This document shows positions 17,957 to 25,205 of a DNA stretch of 64,000 nt, one piece after another. This DNA is from Robiginitomaculum sp. (GTDB taxonomy: Bacteria; Pseudomonadota; Alphaproteobacteria; Caulobacterales; Maricaulaceae), in NCBI GenBank assembly GCA_021776635.1, contig JAJFFN010000038.1, positions 1 through 64,000 of the forward strand, given 5' to 3'. The notes beneath the pieces were generated by a model. That model had not been told where the DNA came from and ran no database searches. It saw only the letters and a list, made by a program, of their open reading frames with translations. Made by a program: the position numbers and the translations under genes. Position 1 is the first letter of the stretch. The number at the start of each line of letters is the position of its first letter.

Positions 17957-18345
17957 ACTCCAAACTCCACGCCATTGTCGATGGCCAAGGACGACCGGTC
18001 ATCATGTGCCTGACCGAAGGCCAAACCAGTGACCATATTGGTGCCAAGACACTTTATCCGGCCATGCCTGACAGTGCAAAAACGCTCATCGGCGACAAAG
18101 GTTATGACAGCGATGAATATCGCGCCGCCCTTAGGGCCAAAGGGATTACGCCGTGTATTCCGCCGCGCAAAGGGCGAAAGTCACCGGCCACGTATTGTAA
18201 AACCCTGTATAAACAACGACATAAGGTCGAGAATATGTTCGGGCGTCTCAAAGATTGGCGGCGTGTCGCAACTAGATACGACCGATGCGCACACACATTC
18301 TTCTCGGCAATCCTAATCGCAACTATAGTAATATACTGGATTTAA
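17953..18345 (+). CDS. IS5-family transposase, second frame
   Basis: The C-terminal catalytic half of the DDE transposase: NSKLHAIVDGQGRP, the second aspartate in LIGDKGYDSDEY and the glutamate in KQRHKVENMFGRLKDWRR. It is expressed as a fusion with the preceding frame by a -1 ribosomal shift; it has no ribosome site of its own. All three catalytic residues are present, so the element may be active. Confidence 0.85.
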   Translation: MNSKLHAIVDGQGRPVIMCLTEGQTSDHIGAKTLYPAMPDSAKTLIGDKGYDSDEYRAALRAKGITPCIPPRKGRKSPATYCKTLYKQRHKVENMFGRLKDWRRVATRYDRCAHTFFSAILIATIVIYWI

Positions 18346-19200
18346 TGAGTCCTGAGCCTAGGCAGGTTCTTGCAAACCGACCCTATAGGCTATGCAGCAG
18401 GCATGAATATGTACGCCTATGTAGGCGGTGATCCGGTGAATTATACGGATCCGACTGGGTTGAAAGATGAGGTAATTTCCACGGGTACCAGAAGAATATG
18501 TCAGGGCACATGTATAACGGACCCATTCGACATACAGCGCTTCATGAGAGAGAACAGTACGCTGCTGGGAAGCCTTACGGGTGCTATGGAAAGCATGATG
18601 GCAGGTATAGGGACTGCAGTTGGTGACTTTGTTGAAGAACAGCAATGCCGTTTAGATAATTTAGCAGTTAAGGCAGCTCGAGGCCTGAGGAACTTACAAG
18701 CTCTCACAGGCAATGAACATGGATATCTTTTTGGACTTAAACCTGGTGAAAGAAATCTTGGGTTCATTACAAATTCATTTACTAGTGGTTTGTCAAGTAG
18801 AATTAATGATCGAGAAATTCATGCAGCCTTGGGATCTTTCAAGGTATTATATTTGGTGCAATCCATAATCATCCTCCTCAAGTTTATAGCCTTTTGACTC
18901 CAAATCCTGGTTTCAATAATGATATGAATAGATTTATGAGTTCGGGCGACCTTTCATCGGATAATGACCTCGCAAGTGCAGGTTACAATATTTCAACCGG
19001 TTTTACACATTATGTTGTAGGTACGGACGGTGTTTTACGAGCCTTTAATGAAGGCGACGGAAAACCGTACAAAAATTCTAGGGAGGTTAAAAGAAGGAAA
19101 TGTCGCTAGGTATAAGTAGCAAACCTGTAATAGAGCTTAGCAAATGAGTTTTTAAAACTAAGTGCGAAGATTGAAAATAATGATAATAATGGAGTCAATT

Positions 19201-19704
19201 ATGACATCTATATTTAAATATAAAATAATTATTGCTTTGGTAATAACATTTTTAGCGGTCGCAATAATTTCTGCAGGGCTATTTTTTAAGAAACATACTT
19301 ACAACCATAGTCAAAATAATCTTGTCGACGTATTAGATGGGCGCCCACAGAGTACAGAGCAGGTTTATGCTTTTACTTGCGGTATTAATAAATTTATGAT
19401 TAATTTTGCCACGTTCGCAGATCTGGAAAAACCACCAACTTCTGAACTATTATCTATAAAAGTAAATAACTTCAAACCTAGCAATCATAACGCGCTCCAA
19501 GAACTCTATGGTATCTTCCCTAAGCTGACTGGGTTAGAATTACCGCCTATGGCATTGTGTGAGGGATCTAGTGCTAGATTAGGAATCAAGTCTTATTGGA
19601 GTGGCGCGGTAGAGCCACAACGAGTTTACTTGTTGTTATATTTTCATGAAGACGGAAAAATAACATATATTTTTGACAAAGAGTTCAGAGAAACTCCTAA
19701 TTAA
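19201..19704 (+). CDS. Membrane-anchored protein, candidate immunity to the orphan JAB-like tip
   Basis: The ATG at 19201 follows GGAG with suitable spacing; a GTG at 19162 would give a longer N-terminus without a ribosome site. The 167-residue product has one N-terminal membrane helix (IIIALVITFLAVAIISAGLFF) and a soluble domain with two cysteines (AFTCGINKF, MALCEGSS). No family recognised. Its position directly behind a toxin tip, and its single-helix layout like the protein at 16734, suggest an immunity role. Confidence 0.45.
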   Translation: MTSIFKYKIIIALVITFLAVAIISAGLFFKKHTYNHSQNNLVDVLDGRPQSTEQVYAFTCGINKFMINFATFADLEKPPTSELLSIKVNNFKPSNHNALQELYGIFPKLTGLELPPMALCEGSSARLGIKSYWSGAVEPQRVYLLLYFHEDGKITYIFDKEFRETPN

Positions 19705-19726
19705 CTTGATTTAGGGAAAATTAGAA

Positions 19727-19775
19727 TGGAGGAGACATTGTCAAAGGAAAGTTCATAATTGATGAATAGCTGATT
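19727..19775 (+). repeat. Junction sequence preceding orphan Rhs cassette 2
   Basis: The second copy of the junction sequence seen at 17325-17376 (GACATTGTCAAAGGAAAGTTC and following bases, with two-base gaps near the end). It is followed within about ten bases by the start of the truncated Rhs core at about 19788. Confidence 0.55.
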
Positions 19776-19787
19776 GCTAACATCTGT

Positions 19788-20819
19788 AACAGCCTGAACC
19801 AGGTGCTGTCTGCGGCTATTGGTAATATCACCTATGATGCACGAGGCAACACAGTCGCAGCGGGCTCTAAAACCTATGGTTATGATATCTTCAATCAGCT
19901 AACCTCTGCGGTTGGCTCTGGTGTCAATGCATCCATGGATTATGATCCGGTTGGGCGGTTGTCAGAGGTCACTGGCTCTGGTGTTACGACTAAATTTGTC
20001 TATAGTGGTTCCCAGATGATAGCAGAAACTAACACATCTGGCACGACACTACGCCGCTATGTACACGGCCCCGGTGTTGATGAACCGATAGTATGGTACG
20101 AAGGTGCAGGTACGACTGACCGTCGCTGGTTGATGTCTGATAATCAAGGGTCCATTACGGCCATCACAGATGATACAGGCGCAGTGACGTCCAAGAACCG
20201 TTATAATGAATACGGGGTTCCTGATCTTAATAACACAGGCCGTTTCCAATACACGGGTCAGGTTTGGCTGGCTGAAGCCGATATCTATCACTACAAAGCC
20301 CGCGCCTATGACCCCTATCTAGGTCGATTCCTACAGACCGACCCCATAGGCTACGTTGCGGGCATGAATATGTATGCATATGTGGGCGGTGATCCGGTGA
20401 ACTATACTGATCCAACAGGGTTAAAAGACGAGGTGATTTCCACGGGGACCAGAAGAACATTGTGTGAGGGCAGATGTATCACAGATCCAGACGAAATACG
20501 GCGCTTAATAATGGATATGCAATCAATCATGATGTTGGATTTTGAAGCAACACGTGATCGTGCGCTCGCCGAAATCTTTATAGAACTAGTTAGGCAAGGT
20601 ATTACTTCAGTTGATAAATCTGTAAACGATAAGGATCCTTCATTGCCTACTCGTTGTCAGCTGGCTCAACAAGTTGTAGATCTTCACTCATCAAAAGTGT
20701 CAGGCAATATATCAGGTGGTGATGATAACATAGGAGCTATAGGTGTTTGGGGCTTGTATAAGGATGCAAAGTTTCTGGATGAAGTTATTGCGCAAAGAGA
20801 TGCTGTTTGCAATGAGTGA
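19788..20819 (+). pseudogene. Orphan Rhs core and tip cassette 2, 5'-truncated
   Basis: This is a gap-free copy of the Rhs core end (matches 15458-16126), followed by a different tip. The frame runs without interruption from about 19803 to a stop at 20819, but there is no start region, signal peptide or ribosome site, so it is a displaced cassette rather than a gene. After DPTGLKDEVISTGTRR the tip diverges at once from the other two and gives about 120 residues (CEGRCITDPDEIRRLIMDMQ ... DEVIAQRDAVCNE), largely helical, with no recognised toxin domain. Recombination in the shared core could move this tip onto the expressed Rhs gene. Confidence 0.75.
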
Positions 20820-20900
20820 ATATATTCAATAAAGTAGTTATTTTTATTATAGTGCTGGCTTTATAGTGGCTCAATAATGCATTGAAGTAGATATTTTGAA

Positions 20901-21680
20901 ATGGTGTTAATATTTATTATGTTCCAAATATTAGCATCAAAACTTTGTATTTCCAACATTTGTTCTTATAGTTTAAAATTAGTTATATGTGGGTTCATAT
21001 TTTCTTGTTCAGCTTGTTCACCGCGCAACGCGAGTACTGATAAACTAATTGAACTAGAAGAGCCGAGCTATAACGAAATAACTCAACTAATATTGTCAGC
21101 TAACAAAGATAATACCCCTTTAGTATTTAATTCTAAGGGGGGCATGACAGGGTTTAGTCTGAGAATTGCAAAACTACTTAATCTCTATCAAGTGTCAATC
21201 AAGATTACAAGAGAATGCACCTCAGGTTGTGCAGAGATTTTATTACCTGCAGCACATAGTATATATTTTGAAAACAGACCTATAATTGGGTATCATGGCA
21301 ATATTTTATCTTACAGATATTATGTTGATAACTTTGCTGTTCGCGACACCAACAAATGCGGCTGGCGTTATGCGGAAGAAACGGAGACATTATTAGAAGA
21401 AAAATCGTTAAACCAATTTTTCTGGAAAGAACAAATGAAACGCCTTAATCCGGATGTTACGTTTAATTACCAAAAATTTGCTTGTCCGGAGATGGTTGAT
21501 AATTTTGAAAATTACATGTGGCTACCTACTAGCAAGCAACTAAAAGAACTTTATGGCTTGAAATTTTCAGGTGAAGTGTGTGCAGACCAACTAAAATCAT
21601 GTTCAAAAAGAATCGACGAACGCTGGCCAAAGGGGAAACGTATTGTTGTTGGTGATACTGTATATATTTCCAAGGGTTGA
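20901..21680 (+). CDS. ClpP/crotonase-like periplasmic or lipid-anchored protein, 3' end altered by IS
   Basis: A product of up to 259 residues with a hydrophobic N-terminus ending in CGFIFSCSACS, a weak lipobox. Residues about 70-145 resemble the periplasmic ClpP-like family (COG3904 type): a strand PLVFNSKGGMTGFSLRIAKL, then CTSGCAEILLPAA with the candidate nucleophile serine, and IIGYHGN with the candidate histidine. The stop TGA (21678-21680) is supplied by the end of the IS3-family element, so the natural C-terminus is probably lost by a few residues. It follows an orphan Rhs tip, but whether it is immunity or unrelated cargo is unclear. Codon use is AT-rich like the neighbouring cassette genes. 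Confidence 0.5.
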   Translation: MVLIFIMFQILASKLCISNICSYSLKLVICGFIFSCSACSPRNASTDKLIELEEPSYNEITQLILSANKDNTPLVFNSKGGMTGFSLRIAKLLNLYQVSIKITRECTSGCAEILLPAAHSIYFENRPIIGYHGNILSYRYYVDNFAVRDTNKCGWRYAEETETLLEEKSLNQFFWKEQMKRLNPDVTFNYQKFACPEMVDNFENYMWLPTSKQLKELYGLKFSGEVCADQLKSCSKRIDERWPKGKRIVVGDTVYISKG

Positions 21681-21739
21681 TGTGCCCCTAGATTTGTAGA
21701 CACCTTGTTTGTTATAATTGGAAGCAAGGAGATAAGCAG

Positions 21740-22015
21740 ATGGGTAAAGGAATACGATATACGGACGAGTTCAAACGGGACGCTGTGGCGCAGGTTAAAG
21801 AGCGCGGCTATTCGGTCAAGGATGTGTCGGAGCGGCTGGGGATTTGCACCAAGTCACTGTATGACTGGATTGGCAAGTTTTATCACGAGGAGCCAAAACC
21901 GAAGAGCGAGGATGCGGGCGAGATCCGCCGCCTAAAGGCCGAACTTCGCCGCGTTACCGAGGAGCGCGACATTCTAAAAAAGGCCACGGTGTACTTCGCA
22001 AAAGAAGCCAAGTGA
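21740..22015 (+). CDS. IS3-family transposase OrfA
   Basis: A 91-residue helix-turn-helix protein of the IS3 OrfA type (YTDEFKRDAVAQVKERGYSV, LGICTKSLYDWIGKF) with a leucine-zipper-like helix before the end (IRRLKAELRRVTEERDILKK). A run of A at about 21976-21981 (CTAAAAAAGG) is a plausible -1 slippage point for making the OrfAB fusion. It overlaps OrfB by four bases. Confidence 0.9.
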   Translation: MGKGIRYTDEFKRDAVAQVKERGYSVKDVSERLGICTKSLYDWIGKFYHEEPKPKSEDAGEIRRLKAELRRVTEERDILKKATVYFAKEAK

Positions 22016-22887
22016 AGTACGCCTTTATCAAAGCGCACCGCATGGAGTTTTCCGTGCGGGCCATGTGCCGCGTTTTGCGTGTTCACCCGAGCGGGTTTTA
22101 CGCATGGCTCAAGTCTGGTTTGAGCCAGATGGCCAAGCGCCAACGGCGTTTAACAGGCCTCATCAAACAATCATGGCTGGAGAGCGGCGGCGTTTATGGC
22201 TACCGCAAGGTCCATCATGACTTGCTTGATCTGGGCGAGAGCTGCGCGCCTAATACGGTCGCTAGGCTTATGCAGAAGTGCGGCCTTAGGGCGCAAATTG
22301 GCTACAAGCGCCGCCCTGGTAAGTATGGCACCAAGCCGTCGATTGTGGCCGCTAATCAGTTAAAGCAAAACTTTAATGTGGCAGCGCCCGACAGAGTTTG
22401 GGTGACGGACATCACCTATATCAAAACCCATGAAGGTTGGTTGTTTCTGGCCGTCGTTATCGACTTGTACTCACGCCGGGTTATCGGTTGGTCAATGGAC
22501 GGACGGATGCAAACAAGCCTTGCTCTGAATGCTTTATTGATGGCCGTGTGGCGGCGTAAACCAAAGGCCAAAGTGATTGTGCACTCCGACCAAGGTAGTC
22601 AATTTACTAGCATGGAGTGGCAATCGTTTTTAGCTGCGCACAATCTGGATGCTAGCATGAGCCGGCGCGGAAATTGTTACGATAACGCGGTCGCTGAAAG
22701 CTTCTTCCATCTGCTCAAAACCGAGCGGATCAGACGCAAGACCTATAAAACGCGTCAGCTCGCACGCCAAGACGTATTCGATTATATCGAAATGTTCTAG
22801 GAGCTGCCCTTGGGGTATAATTCTAAGCGAAAGCATGGTAAGTGCGGGATGTTGTCACCCGCTCAGTTTGAGAAGGCAACAAAATGA
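22012..22887 (+). pseudogene. IS3-family transposase OrfB with premature in-frame stop
   Basis: The integrase-like OrfB carries HTH_21-type HRMEFSVRAMCRVLRV, the first aspartate in WVTDITYIKTHEGW, the second in VIVHSDQGSQFTS and the glutamate in NAVAESFFHLLKTE. The frame stops at 22800 after YIEMF. Compared with the family, 18 extra bases (22798-22815) holding a TAG separate YIEMF from the expected YN.KRKHGKCGMLSPAQFEK end, which continues in the same frame to 22887. The catalytic core is complete, but the last 24 or so residues are cut off, so activity is uncertain. Confidence 0.8.
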
Positions 22888-22923
22888 AGGTACAAGGTGT
22901 CTACAAATCTAGGGGCACATCAT

Positions 22924-23034
22924 ACGTCGGATCCTTCTATTAGTATACCGGGTCTTGCAGTTTACCATCGAGGGACTGTTTATAACGGAAGAGGAGTAGA
23001 GTTTGTCTTTGCAGGTAAAAATCCATTTGAATAA
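22924..23034 (+). pseudogene. Remnant of a polymorphic toxin C-terminus
   Basis: Just right of the IS3-type element an open frame gives TSDPSISIPGLAVYHRGTVY, then NGRGVEFVFAGKNPFE and a stop at 23032. No start is present; the rest of the gene is missing on the other side of the element. The tail looks like the end of an Rhs-associated tip and overlaps the next gene, as toxin and immunity genes often do. The identification rests on context and sequence style only. Confidence 0.4.
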
Positions 23035-23368
23035 TGAACCTATCTACACCTTTAAGAGTATTGGTGAGGTTCAAACATTAATAAATTTGCTGACTCATGC
23101 TAAAGTTGGTGAAGGTATGCGGTGGGAATTTATGTTAAGCGACACTGCTACAGATTTAATTTCTGTACTTTCTGAAGTTATGAAAACTGCTTATTCTGAT
23201 CATCCTAGTTTGAGCGCTTTATTTAAAGGGGCAAGTGCCAGTACTATTGATGACAATGGTGAGTTGGAACGTAAAGTTACGGAGATTGTCGTTGCGGCGT
23301 TTCCTGATAAAACTGATGAAGAATTAAAGCAGTTAGTTAGTAAAGGTATGTACCCATGGAAACCCTGA
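23003..23368 (+). CDS. Small acidic protein, candidate orphan immunity; TTG start
   Basis: A 121-residue soluble protein without signal peptide or membrane helix. No ATG is available near the start, but GAGGAG at 22991-22996 lies six bases before a TTG at 23003, which I take as the start. It overlaps the end of the toxin remnant in another frame. Motifs such as GEGMRWEFMLSDTATDLISV and DKTDEELKQLVSKGMYP do not match a family I know. Its layout (cytoplasmic, small, acidic, behind a toxin end) fits an immunity protein whose toxin was lost through the IS3-linked rearrangement. Confidence 0.5.
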   Translation: MSLQVKIHLNNEPIYTFKSIGEVQTLINLLTHAKVGEGMRWEFMLSDTATDLISVLSEVMKTAYSDHPSLSALFKGASASTIDDNGELERKVTEIVVAAFPDKTDEELKQLVSKGMYPWKP

Positions 23369-23465
23369 ACTTTACCTTGTTGCCATGAAAAGTGAAGTGG
23401 CCGTCAATTGAAACAAAATGTATCGATCCGCGTATGTTGGAGGCGGTTGAAAAGGAGATATGAGG

Positions 23466-24209
23466 ATGAATTTTAAGATAAGCTCATTTTTGTTTACCGT
23501 AGCTATATTTTTAGCGCCCACAGCCCAAGCTGAATGCTACACTTATGACGCACTCAACCGCCTAGAAAAACTTGCCTATAAAGACGGTGCGGCTATGGAA
23601 TATTCGCTAGATAAGCATGGTAATAGAGAGCAGGTAGACACCAATATCAGCGCCGGAGAAGCATGCGCGCAACCAGCCACGCCAGTTTCCAATACACAAA
23701 CCGCCCCTGTCTTATCTGCAAGCATAGTGGACCTAGATGTCCCTAATCGCGCACCCGTAGTAAATGATAAGACCGTATATGCCAGTGTAGATGACTACAT
23801 TGTCAATAGTTCGAATGCGACTTCCCCACTAACGGTTTATGATCTGGATGCAGATGTATTAAGTGTTGCAAGCTTTACTGCCAACAACCCCAGTATTGTC
23901 ACTGCAGGCTGGGTTGAGGTGAATACGACTGGCACACAAACAACCAGCCGCTTTCAAGTCAAAGCCATTTCACTAGGCACAGGCACAGTCACATTCGTAT
24001 ACCAAGACGAGCATGGTCTGCAGACATCAGGCATGCTCACCGTGATAGTGGGGCAAGGCAGTACGAGTACAGGAGACGGTGGCTCCAGTGGCTCCGGTGG
24101 CGGTGATGGGTTCCAACGGACGACTGTAGCCTATTCGGTATTGGTTGTCCGGGTGACATCACCAGAGAATTTGAGATCGAATAGCATATGCGTAATGCTT
24201 TACTTATAA
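23466..24209 (+). CDS. Exported mini-YD protein, paralogue of the one at 11923; C-terminus frameshifted
   Basis: ATG at 23466 chosen over 23460 because AGGAG (23453-23457) is eight bases from the former and only two from the latter. The product has a signal peptide (ending TAQA), one YD-repeat unit (CYTYDALNRLEKLAYKDG) and an Ig/cadherin-like domain (NRAPVVNDKTVYASVDDY ... FVYQDEHGLQTSGMLTVIVG), then a Gly/Ser linker. The last 35 residues are out of character. In the next frame the DNA reads DDCSLFGIGCPGDITREFEI then a stop at about 24184, like the cysteine tail of the 11923 protein, so a one-base change near 24118 has probably altered the C-terminus. Confidence 0.65.
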   Translation: MNFKISSFLFTVAIFLAPTAQAECYTYDALNRLEKLAYKDGAAMEYSLDKHGNREQVDTNISAGEACAQPATPVSNTQTAPVLSASIVDLDVPNRAPVVNDKTVYASVDDYIVNSSNATSPLTVYDLDADVLSVASFTANNPSIVTAGWVEVNTTGTQTTSRFQVKAISLGTGTVTFVYQDEHGLQTSGMLTVIVGQGSTSTGDGGSSGSGGGDGFQRTTVAYSVLVVRVTSPENLRSNSICVMLYL

Positions 24210-24712
24210 TTGGATTAATTGCGGTTATAATTGCAACGGTGCTTTTTGTAAACAATAAGCCAAGCCAATCCTCCGAGCAGGCTCCGCCTAGCTCTAAGCA
24301 GTCAGACAACATACACAAAAGAAATACTGATGCAAAAACCACAAAGCCAATTGATATGGCGAGAGATGAAGAAATTCTTTTACAAGGTATCGATGACGAA
24401 ATTTCAATGGAAGCGCAAATGAATGCGAGTATAAGCGATGACATGCTCGTAGCAGAAATAACTGCAAATATGGGATTGTCTGATATGCAAAAATTTATGC
24501 AACTAAGACAAAACCCAAAAGTCCGCACAAGTGGCGGTTTATTGGTACAACCTTATCAAGAAATCAAAGCTTGTGAGGAAGCAGTTTCTCAAAACTGCGA
24601 AATCACAATCAAAAACACTAGCACTGGAATAACAGTATGGGACGGAAAATGGCTGGCGCATTACATTGAAACAGGCGTAGGTCAAGAAGTTGTTTTCGTT
24701 CGAGAAAAATAA
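24188..24712 (+). CDS. Single-pass membrane protein of unknown function
   Basis: A 174-residue protein with an N-terminal membrane helix (LLIIGLIAVIIATVLFV), a Ser/Gln/Lys-rich linker and an acidic, helical domain (MARDEEILLQGIDDE, SDDMLVAEITANMGLSDMQK), followed by a small domain with two cysteines (KACEEAVSQNCEI). Its start overlaps the current end of the mini-YD frame, but lies three bases after the stop that the unshifted frame would use. It has the same N-terminal-anchor layout as the candidate immunity genes at 16734 and 19201. Convergent with the type II secretion operon. Confidence 0.5.
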   Translation: MRNALLIIGLIAVIIATVLFVNNKPSQSSEQAPPSSKQSDNIHKRNTDAKTTKPIDMARDEEILLQGIDDEISMEAQMNASISDDMLVAEITANMGLSDMQKFMQLRQNPKVRTSGGLLVQPYQEIKACEEAVSQNCEITIKNTSTGITVWDGKWLAHYIETGVGQEVVFVREK

Positions 24713-24755
24713 ACGCACCTTATTGATAGCTTCCTAAGCTTGAAATTGTCTCTGT

Positions 24756-25205
24756 TTAATCATCACTGGTAATATCTCTGTTTTCACCATCTCCGCCGAC
24801 TTGCGCGTCTTTACCGAGTGACGTTACCAAGATAGTTTCCCCGTCTGGTGAGAGGGTGTAGGTAAAAGGTTTTTTCCACGGGTCTAGAGGTACTTTACCG
24901 CGGCGTAAATATGGGCCTGCCCATAAATCAAAACCCACCTCAGTATCTGCCGGTTTTGTGATAAGTGCATCAAGACCCTGTTTTGTGCTTGGGTATTCGC
25001 CCATATCAAGTTGGTAAATGTCCAGAGCGCTAATCAGGTTTTCTATCTGGGTGCGGGCTGTTGTAGATTTGGCTTTGCCAATACGGCCAATCAGGCGAGG
25101 GGCCACAATCGCAGTCAGCAAAGATATAATAACCAACACAACAAGAAGCTCGGTCAGTGTGTAGCCTTCCCTATTATCTAGCTGTCTGCGTTTCTTACTG
25201 ACCAT
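24756..25205 (-). CDS. gspG: Type II secretion major pseudopilin GspG
   Basis: A pseudopilin with the prepilin cleavage site REG/YTLTE (glutamate at +5), a hydrophobic helix (LLVVLVIISLLTAIVAP) and the GspG C-terminal features: YPSTKQGLDALI, WAGPYLRRGKVPLDPWKKPF and SPDGE. It forms the shaft of the T2SS pseudopilus in the periplasm after processing by the prepilin peptidase. The ATG at 25205 follows GGAGAG and overlaps the end of the peptidase gene; a longer frame to 25244 lacks a ribosome site. It is the last gene of the operon here, whereas in the classic order gspG follows gspF. Confidence 0.93.
   Translation of the reverse strand: MVSKKRRQLDNREGYTLTELLVVLVIISLLTAIVAPRLIGRIGKAKSTTARTQIENLISALDIYQLDMGEYPSTKQGLDALITKPADTEVGFDLWAGPYLRRGKVPLDPWKKPFTYTLSPDGETILVTSLGKDAQVGGDGENRDITSDD

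Larger units (their letters stand above)
17514..18358 (+). mobile_element. IS5-family insertion sequence
   Basis: An 845-bp element with terminal inverted repeats GGCTCAGGAC / GTCCTGAGCC that continue imperfectly through ATTAAAT. It is flanked by a TA duplication (17512-17513 and 18359-18360) within a CTAG target in the Rhs core; removing it restores the continuous core sequence. Two overlapping frames encode the transposase through a -1 frameshift. TA target use and two-frame layout fit the IS427 group of IS5. Confidence 0.85.
17377..19109 (+). pseudogene. Orphan Rhs core and tip cassette, broken by IS5-type element and frameshifts
   Basis: Core homology runs 17377-17511 and resumes at 18361 on the other side of an insertion element. 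A T is missing near 17436 relative to the full gene (CGTTCC for CGTTTCC), so the frame was already lost. After DPTGL the first 60 tip residues match the full Rhs, then a new tip begins: NEHGYLFGLKPGE, and in another frame GIIFGAIHNHPP...SSGDLSSDNDLASAG. The HxHP...SxxD pattern is that of a JAB/MPN-type (DUF4329-like) toxin domain. A single-base frame change near 18840 separates the two halves (18370-18897 and 18894-19109). It is best read as a silent, decayed toxin cassette. Confidence 0.75.
21678..22922 (+). mobile_element. IS3-family insertion sequence
   Basis: About 1245 bp bounded by a perfect inverted repeat of 31 bp: TGATGTGCCCCTAGATTTGT and onward at the left, its reverse complement ending TCA at the right. 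It encodes OrfA and OrfB in overlapping frames. The bases outside the two ends (GGGT on the left, TACG on the right) do not form the 3-4 bp direct repeat expected for a simple insertion, which points to a deletion or recombination involving this element. Confidence 0.85.

Noticed and set aside
24037..24528. Minus-strand ORF of 163 codons over the second mini-YD gene and the membrane protein
   Set aside because: It is antisense to two frames with signal peptide or membrane-helix features and has no recognisable domain.
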